From Candidatus Scalindua sp. SCAELEC01 (GTDB lineage: Bacteria > Planctomycetota > Brocadiia > Brocadiales > Scalinduaceae): a stretch of DNA of 64,000 nucleotides. Shown piece by piece: positions 55,431 through 64,000 of the stretch (positions are counted from its first letter, which is position 1; every line of letters begins with the position of its first letter). The stretch spans positions 1 to 64,000 of the forward strand of contig SHMT01000006.1 in NCBI GenBank assembly GCA_004282745.1, written 5' to 3'. The notes beneath the pieces are model-generated. The model ran no database searches and was not told the origin of the DNA. It was given only the letters and a program-made list of their open reading frames with translations. Position numbers and translations under genes: made by a program.

Positions 55431-56828
55431 TCACCACGTAATTCCCAATATTGGCCAATAAAAATAGGCAAAAATCACAAAGAAAATCCATGCAACAATT
55501 TTTAGAATAAATCCACTTTTGAGAGTATCCCGTGGTCTAATGAAGCCGGATGAATATGCGATCGCCATTGCGGGAGTACCCATGGGTAAAATAAAAGCTA
55601 ATCCAGAAGGAACTGTCACTGCTAATGTCGTTAAGATGGGATTGATTGAAAGATCAATTGCAAGACCTATTGTGATAGGCATCATAAGTGCGACAACTGC
55701 CGTGTTGCTTATAGCTTCGGTTAAAAAAATTGCTATGAACGATATCACCATAATTAAAATAAATGGTGATTGAATCGAACCCAAAGGGGTTATATCAACC
55801 AACCATTTGACGGCCCCTGTCTTTCCTAAAGCTAACCCAAGACATATTGCACCTCCATACATAAGAATAAGACCCCAGTTTACATCCTCCTCAACATCCT
55901 TCCATTGCAATAGATTAAAAATAAAGGCAATAACTACTGCGGCTAAAGCAATATTTGCAAGGCCATATTTCTCTCCAAAACAGATCCATGAAAAAATTGT
56001 TCCAACCATCAAAATTCCAACAAACCACTCTTTCTTTTTCGTTTTGCCTACCGATGAGATTCTATTGAGCAGGAACTTTTGTGCCTTCGCAACCTCCTTT
56101 ACTTCGATAGGATAGAGTAAAATCAGTAACCAATATACAGCAAAGAGAGTGACAATCACCGTTGGCAAAGTAGCTAATGTCCACGTAATAAAATCAATTG
56201 ATTCCCCGGTAGTATCGCGAAGTATTCCAACCGCCAATGGTGCCCTTGCTCCCCCTAAAAATGTTGCAACTCCACCAATAATACAACCCCATGCCATTGC
56301 TAAGAAAAGCGCCTTTCCATAATTACTCTCATAAGGCCTTAACTCTAAACTCTCGGAAAGAGCTAATACAATAGGAAACATCATAGCAGCAACCGCATGT
56401 TCTGACATCCAAAACGAAAAAAAAGCCGACAACACCATTACCCCTAAAAGCAATATTTTCGGTGAACGGCCAAACCATCTTAAAAAAATTAATGCCATTC
56501 GATTACTCAGTCCTGTTCTCGTAACAGAAGATGCAAGAATAAATGAACCTAAAATAAAAAAGACTGCCTGATTACCGAAAAGTGAATAAACCTTATCTGC
56601 CGACATCACTCCCATAAGAGGAAAGAGTATAATGGCAAGAAGGCTTGTTATCATTAAGGGTATTATGTGGGTTACCCAAAAAAGAACACAAACAACAAAT
56701 ATGGCTAAAGCTTTTCTACCATCTTCTGTAAGTCCTTCCGTTTTAGGTAAATACAATATAATGATAAATACCAAAATGGCAAAAAATATGATGAAATATC
56801 GGTAACTTTTTCTATAGGAAGATTTCAA
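55431..56828 (-). CDS. DASS-family (SLC13-like) sodium-dependent anion symporter
   Basis: 465 residues with about eleven helices. The DASS signature is split into GKALFLAMAWGCIIGGVATFLGGA and the C-terminal twin ISNTAVVALMMPI with FILPMGTPAMAIAYS. The family carries sulfate, dicarboxylates, citrate or arsenate with sodium. The short SNT motif and the absence of a TrkA-C loop do not fix the substrate. The start is a TTG at 56828 without a good Shine-Dalgarno, so the true start may differ. It is the first gene of a two-gene operon with the stress protein. Confidence 0.92.
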   Translation of the reverse strand: MKSSYRKSYRYFIIFFAILVFIIILYLPKTEGLTEDGRKALAIFVVCVLFWVTHIIPLMITSLLAIILFPLMGVMSADKVYSLFGNQAVFFILGSFILASSVTRTGLSNRMALIFLRWFGRSPKILLLGVMVLSAFFSFWMSEHAVAAMMFPIVLALSESLELRPYESNYGKALFLAMAWGCIIGGVATFLGGARAPLAVGILRDTTGESIDFITWTLATLPTVIVTLFAVYWLLILLYPIEVKEVAKAQKFLLNRISSVGKTKKKEWFVGILMVGTIFSWICFGEKYGLANIALAAVVIAFIFNLLQWKDVEEDVNWGLILMYGGAICLGLALGKTGAVKWLVDITPLGSIQSPFILIMVISFIAIFLTEAISNTAVVALMMPITIGLAIDLSINPILTTLAVTVPSGLAFILPMGTPAMAIAYSSGFIRPRDTLKSGFILKIVAWIFFVIFAYFYWPILGITW

Positions 56829-57223
56829 TTTATATTATTACTAGAAATTTTTTGTTTGAGGTTTTGTTACTCAAACAGTATTGATTATATCTCTTATTTA
56901 CTCATTCACTGGTTCAGTTTATACAAAAATAAGAGCTTTACGAAATTGTGGATTTTGCTATTTTCGCTGGATTACACATGATATCAGATGAGTTCATGAA
57001 GAAATACTCTATAAAGGTAAGTTACATTATAGTCCTGCTTCTTTTGGAGAAAAGTTTTTTAAAAAGGAATGGATAGGTTCAAAAACCTCTTGCAAGATGG
57101 AACGCAATATACGAGTTAGGGCTTTGAATAATATTTACCCTTTATACATTTTGATATGAACTGCCTTTTGAGTAAACTGGTTAGAAAAACTATCAATGGC
57201 TTTACCATTTTTCAAACCACCTT

Positions 57224-57265
57224 AATGCCTAAAGTTGAGAAAATATCTCTTTAACTTTAGGCATT
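57224..57265. terminator. 13-bp perfect hairpin downstream of the cupin cluster
   Basis: Arms 57224-57236 and 57253-57265 pair exactly, with further GAGA/TCTC pairing inside the loop. It lies 90 bases past the stop of the minus-strand DUF2249 gene. No T-run is visible on that strand. The remaining 56829-57356 gap (about 530 bases) is otherwise empty of features. Confidence 0.5.
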
Positions 57266-57356
57266 TGGTACTTATTCTGTGTTTTCAAGGCAGATTTGTT
57301 ACCCACCAAAAATCTCTGGCGACATTGAATTTCTATACAAAAAAGCTATTGAGTTC

Positions 57357-57593
57357 CTATTTTTTTACAATCTCAACCTTCCACTCTTCCGGCCCAGTGA
57401 GTATATATTCCCAATCAAACTGTCCTGTCCTCTCTGCTTCAAGCTGATATTTGAGGGGTTTTGGATCATGATCATTGATTAGTACCATCATATCTCCGGC
57501 TTGTAAAGAGTCAAAGGTATTAAATATTTTCGGGTGCCTTTCACGCGGTTGAATCTCTCGCACATCTAGTGTAACAGTTTTACTGTCAGACAT
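57357..57593 (-). CDS. DUF2249-domain protein
   Basis: 78 residues from ATG 57593, preceded by AAGGAAGAAG. A longer frame to 57698 overlaps the next gene and is not supported. The family core is present: TLDVREIQPRERHPKIF, LQAGDMMVLINDHDPKPL, LEAERTGQFDWEYI and GPEEWKVEI. DUF2249 proteins are often found beside hemerythrin, cupin or nitric-oxide-stress genes. It lies 31 bases downstream of a cupin-like gene, so it is probably the last gene of a three-gene cluster. No function is firmly established. Confidence 0.88.
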   Translation of the reverse strand: MSDSKTVTLDVREIQPRERHPKIFNTFDSLQAGDMMVLINDHDPKPLKYQLEAERTGQFDWEYILTGPEEWKVEIVKK

Positions 57594-57624
57594 TATCTTC
57601 TTCCTTTCCTTAATCGAAAAATAA

Positions 57625-57921
57625 TCACTCTTGTATAAATGTAACGACGGCCGTAAGCTTCGTTTTTGCTTTGAGCACTCGAGCCTCGTTTCTCTCAACT
57701 ACAATTAAGTCCTGTTCTTCAACATCACATTCGCCCTCTTTAGTAGACACACTTCCGTTTCCAGAAAATACCAATATCGCAACCTTGCAGTTCACACTAT
57801 CTTGTAAATCTGTTTGCCCCTCACTCATACAAAGAAAAATTGACTTTACTTTTTGTGTTTCATGTAAGGTCCTTGAAACTGTTTTTTCATTGGAAAACTC
57901 GGTAATATCGTCTAATTTCAT
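57625..57921 (-). CDS. Small cupin-like protein
   Basis: 98 residues. The beta-rich sequence shows a cupin shape: KSIFLCMSEGQTDLQ, CKVAILVFSGNGSVSTKEG, CDVEEQDLIVVERNEARVL and a final strand LTAVVTFIQE. No metal-binding histidines are visible in the usual motif 1 position, so it may not bind metal. GGGA precedes ATG 57921. It lies between a second cupin (58084-58383) and the DUF2249 gene on the same strand. Confidence 0.72.
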   Translation of the reverse strand: MKLDDITEFSNEKTVSRTLHETQKVKSIFLCMSEGQTDLQDSVNCKVAILVFSGNGSVSTKEGECDVEEQDLIVVERNEARVLKAKTKLTAVVTFIQE

Positions 57922-57951
57922 ATTTTTCCCATCTGTTTATTGAATTATAAG

Positions 57952-58079
57952 CCGTAGTAGAATCAAAACTGCACAGATACAAGACGCGTAACAATTCCGT
58001 AACCGGAATGTACTCATGTACTTGAGGAGTACGAAATTATTACAGCAACGAAGTAGATGGGTAGTTTTGGTTCTACTAC
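57952..58079. repeat. Short element with 17-bp inverted ends and internal hairpins
   Basis: Ends 57954-57970 and 58062-58078 are reverse complements with one mismatch (GTAGTAGAATCAAAACT against AGTTTTGGTTCTACTAC). Inside are ATTCCG/CGGAAT and GTACT/AGTAC pairs, so the whole block folds. The 12-mer CCGTAGTAGAAT is repeated at 58406-58417, just beyond the neighbouring cupin gene. It looks like a small non-autonomous element or a duplicated regulatory RNA structure. Confidence 0.65.
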
Positions 58080-58083
58080 TGTC

Positions 58084-58383
58084 TTAAGAACTTACATGAA
58101 AAGCTAATGCCACTATATTATCCGTACTCTTAATCCCCCTTTTAGCTCCCTCTGGGGCAACCACAACTTGTCCGGGAGATACGCTTACCTCTTCACCTTC
58201 AATAACCATTACACCCTCACCTTCCAAAACACAAAAAACCCCTGTTCCGCTCGGATGCGGGGGAATCTCCTGCCCAGCTTCAAGGCAAATAAGTGGTACC
58301 TTTAAATCAGGCGAAGCATACAATATTTGAGGGCTAAATTGCTTATTAAACTTAACCCTCTCTTTCAACTTAATAATATTCAA
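58084..58383 (-). CDS. Cupin-domain protein
   Basis: 99 residues starting with TTG 58383, chosen because GGGAGG lies eight bases upstream while the nearby ATG is out of frame and stops at once. Cupin core: PLICLEAGQEIPPHPSGTG (motif 1, with His), VFCVLEGEGVMVIEGEEV, VSPGQVVVAPEGAKRGIKST (motif 2 region, without a clear His) and FHVSS at the end. Such small cupins can bind metal ions or sense small ligands. Upstream partner of 57625-57921 and the DUF2249 gene, separated from them by the inverted-repeat element. Confidence 0.85.
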   Translation of the reverse strand: MNIIKLKERVKFNKQFSPQILYASPDLKVPLICLEAGQEIPPHPSGTGVFCVLEGEGVMVIEGEEVSVSPGQVVVAPEGAKRGIKSTDNIVALAFHVSS

Positions 58384-58970
58384 TTACCATTCCTCCCTGC
58401 TGCAACCGTAGTAGAATAACCTCTTTGCTCTGCATCAAACAATTTCTCAATTTTGCGAAGTCTGTCGCTAACATCTATTATGACAAATGATAGAGACGGC
58501 TGTACGGTATCATAGTACCCGAAAAATAACTACGGTTATTTCCGTATTCCTCTTTTCAGTTATCGCTTGATATTATACAAATTAGCAGTATAATTCCACT
58601 ATAAAATTTAGTATAAATAATTCCAATTCTCCTTAATTACTCTCTTTGCTTTAATACCTTTAGGAATATATGTAACACTCTTCTCACGATCTGTTTTAGC
58701 TAAAGGCAATAGGTATCAACGCAAGTTTTGAACTATACCTGCCGGCAAGGTAAGGTTTTCATTTTCATCTGTTAATGTAACTTCTTGTAATACAAGTAAT
58801 TAAACAAAAAATTCCTTTCCTCTTACGTTAAATTCGAACAAATCAGAAGCTAACAGCGAACCTTAATAGAGTTGCATAATTTAATAGTCCGGGGACACCG
58901 GCAACCAAATCGGTTTTAGTAGAGTAATCAAAAAACTTCAAGACTACACCGAACTATTCTGAACTTATCA
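58384..58970. other. Gap upstream of dnaA; possible origin segment without clear DnaA boxes
   Basis: 587 bases, AT-rich, between divergent cupin and dnaA genes. Replication origins commonly sit next to dnaA, but no canonical TTATNCACA box was seen on either strand. TTATACAAA near 58572 is one mismatch away. It also contains a copy of the 12-mer from the neighbouring inverted-repeat element (58406-58417). The dnaA promoter must lie here. Confidence 0.4.
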
Positions 58971-60299
58971 ATGAGTGATTTACCCCTAAAAGAAAAAGAT
59001 ACCTGGTTTTCTATTCGAGAAAAAATTAAAGAAAAAATTTCTCCACAACAATTTACTACCTGGTTTGAAAACTTAAGTCTTATTAACCTAAATAGATATG
59101 AAATTTCCATTAAAGTGCCAAATCTATTTTGTAAAGAGTGGATAGAAAAAAATTACATGGACGTTATTGTATCTGCTATTTTCGAGACGATAAATTCTAA
59201 GATAAATATATCGTTTGTTTTAGATGAAAATAAACCAGAAGTTGTAAACTCCGTACCAGAATCCATTGTCCCAAAAACTATCAACAATCTGTCTTATATA
59301 AATAAGAACTATACATTTGATAATTTTTTAGTTGGTCCCTGTAATCGCCTAACACATGCTGCTGCACTTGCCGTTGCAGAATCACCCGGTACCTCTTATA
59401 ATCCTCTATTCGTCCACGCCCAGGTAGGTCTGGGAAAAACACACCTGCTCCAGGCAATATATTTACAACAACAAGCTCGTCCACACAAAACTCTATTTCT
59501 ACCTTGTGAAAGTTTTATTAATCACTATATCTCCACGATAAGGACCGGAGATTGGAATGGTTTTAGAGATATGTACAGAAATATAGATTTTTTATTAATA
59601 GATGATGTGCAGTTTTTAGCAAAATCGCAAAGTTCACGTGAAGAGTTCTTCCATACTTTTAATAGTTTGTATAACAGGCAAAAACAAATTGTTTTGTCAA
59701 GCGATTGTCCACCTGAAGAGATACCAACAATTGAGGAACGTCTCATATCTCGGTTTAGGTGGGGACTTATAACGAGAATTGATCCACCAAGTTTTGAGAC
59801 AAGCATAGCAATTATACAAAAAAAAGCTGCCTTGGCGAACTTAGAGATTTCAAACGATGTTGCGAGCTTCATTGCCGAGAATGCTTCCTCAAATGTGAGA
59901 GAAATCGAAGGTACCTTGGTTAATATCGCTAAATACTCATCAATTAATAAAGATGTCGTAACTCTAGATCTCGTTAAAAAGGTAATTGAGGGATTTTCTG
60001 AGAGAAAAAAACTTCTTGGAATAGAAGATATATTAAAAACGGTTACGAGACATTTTAACATACAAATTTCTCAGATCCTCTCTAAACGAAAATTTCAATC
60101 TATTACGTTACCCAGACAGGTTGCAATGTATTTAGCACGTAAATTTACAAATCTGTCTCTTCAAGAAATAGGTGGTTATTTAGGCGGTAGAGACCATACA
60201 ACGGTGATACATGCTACGGAAAAAATAAAAAAATTAAATAAAACAGATCGAAATATTTCTATGATGCTCAGAAAAGTAGAAAAAGAACTAACAAAGTAA
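58971..60299 (+). CDS. dnaA: Chromosomal replication initiator DnaA
   Basis: 442 residues. Domain I opens with DTWFSIREKIKEKISPQQFTTW (read as two segments). A short domain II is followed by the AAA+ core with Walker A HAQVGLGKTHLL and Walker B FLLIDDVQFLAK. The C-terminal DNA-binding signature is SLQEIGGYLGGRDHTTVIHA. It unwinds the origin and loads the replicative helicase. There is no obvious Shine-Dalgarno before ATG 58971. The gene is followed by dnaN in the order usual near bacterial origins. Confidence 0.97.
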   Translation: MSDLPLKEKDTWFSIREKIKEKISPQQFTTWFENLSLINLNRYEISIKVPNLFCKEWIEKNYMDVIVSAIFETINSKINISFVLDENKPEVVNSVPESIVPKTINNLSYINKNYTFDNFLVGPCNRLTHAAALAVAESPGTSYNPLFVHAQVGLGKTHLLQAIYLQQQARPHKTLFLPCESFINHYISTIRTGDWNGFRDMYRNIDFLLIDDVQFLAKSQSSREEFFHTFNSLYNRQKQIVLSSDCPPEEIPTIEERLISRFRWGLITRIDPPSFETSIAIIQKKAALANLEISNDVASFIAENASSNVREIEGTLVNIAKYSSINKDVVTLDLVKKVIEGFSERKKLLGIEDILKTVTRHFNIQISQILSKRKFQSITLPRQVAMYLARKFTNLSLQEIGGYLGGRDHTTVIHATEKIKKLNKTDRNISMMLRKVEKELTK

Positions 60300-60596
60300 A
60301 TGTTGAAAAAGTATGTAGAAATCCTGTTTATCATTGTCACATTTGTGTCATCAAAATACCAGTTTCCCTTTTTAGTTTTAAATATCATTGGAAAATATGA
60401 CGATTATTCTTCAAAAATCGACAATTATGAACAAAGTTATAGACAGTATAAATATTCCTATGTTTTTTGGATACATTATGTTATAAATTATTTAATACGT
60501 TATAAACATAATTGACAGGCAATAATAAAGAGAATAATAAAAATTTTTATAACTACTACTTTATGTTACTTCGTTGAATTAAAATAAATAACTCCA
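60300..60596. other. dnaA-dnaN spacer
   Basis: About 300 very AT-rich bases with several short A/T tracts and no gene. Such spacers can hold origin elements, but no TTATNCACA repeat was seen. An open frame of 71 codons here (60300-60515) looks random. Confidence 0.4.
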
Positions 60597-61706
60597 TTGA
60601 AAGTTACTTGTGACAGCAATATCCTTAAAAAGGGTTTTCATCTGGTAGAAAGCGTTATTTCTAGTTCAAACTTGAAACCTATATTACAAAATGTAAAAAT
60701 TACCGCATATGATAACAGATTAGAGTTGTCAACTACCGACCTTGAAGTGAGTATCACGTACCACATTAATCCTCTTAATATTTCAGTACCTGGTACAATA
60801 GTATGTCCTGAACACAAAATCTCCTCAGTTGTCAAAGAGTGGAAAAATAATACAATAGATTTAATTGAGAATGAAAGGGTTTGTGAAATAACAGGAAAAG
60901 ATGGTTACTTTAAAATTCTCTGTGCAACTCCAGAGGATTTCCCTCATATTCCAAATTTTATTGATGAAGATTTTATAGAAATTGATAGTCAAGTTTTCGC
61001 TGAGATGATAAAAAAAACAATGTTTATTGCTTTAGCGGATAAGACTAAAACAGCCTCTAGTGGTATATTTTTCGATATAGATGGTAATCAGGCGAAAATG
61101 GTAACTAATGATGGTAGAAGACTTGCTGAAATAAAAAGGAAAATAAACAACTCAAAAGAACAGACTAAGAGTTGTGTAATACCGATAAAAAGTGCCTCAC
61201 AAATTTTGAAAATACTTGTTGAAGGTGAAGAGAGTGTTAAAGTAAAAATAGATGAAAAACGTATATTGATAAGGACTGAAAATGTAACTTTATCTTCCCA
61301 GCTAATTGACGGTAGTTACCCCAATTATGAAAAGGTAATACCTTCGGATTTAAATAAAACTTCGGTGTTAAACAGAGCCGAATTTATATCTGCCGTGAGA
61401 AAAGGTGCGATTATGACGGTTGAAGATTATAAATTGCTCTGTTTCAAATTTTTTAATAACATGCTAGAAATAAAGTGTTTAACACCAGATGTGGGAGAAG
61501 CGAGACTGTCAATGGAAATAGAATATACAGACGAGGAGTTAGAGATCGGATTTAATCCAGACTATATATTAGATTTCCTGAGAGTTGTTGAAGATAATCA
61601 AGTACAGTTTGATTTAAAAGATAAGGGAACCGCTGGTATATTTAGGATTGGAAACCAGTACCAATATATGCTTATGCCTCTGAAGTTGCGGGAAATTAAA
61701 AAATGA
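60597..61706 (+). CDS. dnaN: DNA polymerase III beta subunit (sliding clamp)
   Basis: 369 residues from a TTG start (MKVTCDSNILKKGFHLV), typical clamp beginning. Family features: LKPILQNVKITAYDNRLELS, TDLEVSI, RRLAEIKRK, LIDGSYPNYEKVIP in the second half and a C-terminal YMLMPL segment. It forms the ring that tethers polymerase to DNA. The ribosome-binding site is weak. The stop codon overlaps the ATG of the next gene by four bases. Confidence 0.96.
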   Translation: MKVTCDSNILKKGFHLVESVISSSNLKPILQNVKITAYDNRLELSTTDLEVSITYHINPLNISVPGTIVCPEHKISSVVKEWKNNTIDLIENERVCEITGKDGYFKILCATPEDFPHIPNFIDEDFIEIDSQVFAEMIKKTMFIALADKTKTASSGIFFDIDGNQAKMVTNDGRRLAEIKRKINNSKEQTKSCVIPIKSASQILKILVEGEESVKVKIDEKRILIRTENVTLSSQLIDGSYPNYEKVIPSDLNKTSVLNRAEFISAVRKGAIMTVEDYKLLCFKFFNNMLEIKCLTPDVGEARLSMEIEYTDEELEIGFNPDYILDFLRVVEDNQVQFDLKDKGTAGIFRIGNQYQYMLMPLKLREIKK

Positions 61707-62035
61707 TGATGAACAGTTATTATGGAAAAATCGATAAAGATGTGAAACCGCTCAAGGGGTTTATCATAAATACGGTTAAAAGGCTAAATACCGAGCGATA
61801 TAAAAATAGTAGTTTGATAAATGCTTGGAGGAAAAATGTGAGCAGCGATATTTTGGAACACACAGAAGTCGATGGGATAAAGGGAGGTGTACTAACGGTT
61901 AAAGTGGACTCGGCCATCTGGCTACATACTATTGTTGCATTTCGCAAACAGGAATTGTTAAGGAGTATGCAGGAGGGGTATAAGAGTAGGTATATTTCTG
62001 AGATAAAATTTAAGATAGGTAAAATAAGAGAATAA
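61703..62035 (+). CDS. DUF721/DciA-like protein
   Basis: 110 residues. The DUF721 pattern is visible: INAWRKNVSSDILEHTEV (here with LINAWRKNV), GVLTVKVDSAIWLHTIVAFRKQELL and a basic C-terminus. In other bacteria proteins of this family between dnaN/recF and gyrB (DciA) help load the replicative helicase. Here no recF is present between dnaN and gyrB, and this gene occupies that place. ATGA overlap with dnaN implies coupled translation. Confidence 0.78.
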   Translation: MMMNSYYGKIDKDVKPLKGFIINTVKRLNTERYKNSSLINAWRKNVSSDILEHTEVDGIKGGVLTVKVDSAIWLHTIVAFRKQELLRSMQEGYKSRYISEIKFKIGKIRE

Positions 62036-62076
62036 TTGTAAGGAGTGAATGAGGGTTCGCAGTCCCTTAAGAATAA

Positions 62077-64000
<1,924 letters not shown>

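Noticed and set aside
58384-58970. Canonical DnaA-box cluster upstream of dnaA
   Set aside because: Only one near match (TTATACAAA) was found. This is not enough to call an origin.

Overview
The window looks like chromosomal DNA of an anammox planctomycete, most likely close to Candidatus Scalindua, the marine anammox genus. This is an inference. It rests on an octaheme hydroxylamine-oxidoreductase-like protein directly behind a diheme cytochrome c (the arrangement of the Kuenenia kustc0457/kustc0458 pair), on the large number of nitrite/nitrate transport genes, and on the AT-leaning composition. No rRNA, tRNA, CRISPR array, prophage or intact transposase was found.

Layout. 0-3 kb: a siroheme nitrite/sulfite reductase-like protein and a SulP anion transporter. 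3-7.7 kb: an RND efflux pump with its lipoprotein adaptor. 7.9-15.2 kb: a receiver protein, a dCache membrane sensor, a lone PAS protein, NarK, an internally duplicated ten-helix-type anion channel, an alpha-carbonic anhydrase and a 3D-domain protein. 15.3-18.8 kb: a redox-defence block with two ferritin-like proteins and two peroxiredoxins, plus a broken cytochrome c. 19.1-22 kb: the three-gene proton-translocating transhydrogenase. 22-29 kb: a c'-like cytochrome, a second dCache sensor, an HPP-family (nitrite-type) membrane protein, an FNT channel with a large extra C-terminal domain, and a CBS-pair protein. 29.6-32.2 kb: the diheme cytochrome/HAO-like operon. 32.7-39.3 kb: a dCache histidine kinase with receiver, a MOSC protein, and a fourth dCache sensor with three tandem PAS units. 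39.5-41.6 kb: two more FNT channels in one operon.

From 42 kb on the window is mostly housekeeping: a leucine-dehydrogenase-type enzyme, a ferredoxin, hslVU, a divergent UDP-sugar-pyrophosphorylase-like protein, a ComEA-type protein, an AI-2E-family protein, uvrB, nadC and nadB, a DASS transporter with a universal stress protein, and two small cupins with a DUF2249 protein. It ends in dnaA-dnaN-DUF721-gyrB, the usual neighbourhood of a replication origin, although no clear DnaA boxes were seen. gyrB runs off the right edge.

How it may work together: 8-42 kb reads as a nitrite/nitrate acquisition and sensing island. NarK, the duplicated TDT/SLAC-type channel, the HPP protein and three FNT channels could move nitrate and nitrite across the cell's membranes. 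The HAO-like/diheme pair would handle nitrite or hydroxylamine-level nitrogen on the far side of a membrane. Four paralogous dCache receptors, only one carrying a kinase, could sense an extracytoplasmic ligand. SulP and carbonic anhydrase would supply bicarbonate/CO2 for an autotroph. The strongest candidates for undescribed biology are the tandemly duplicated channel (with a third remnant), the output-less dCache-PAS receptors (one with an exact 381-bp triplication), and the FNT channels with extra cytosolic parts.
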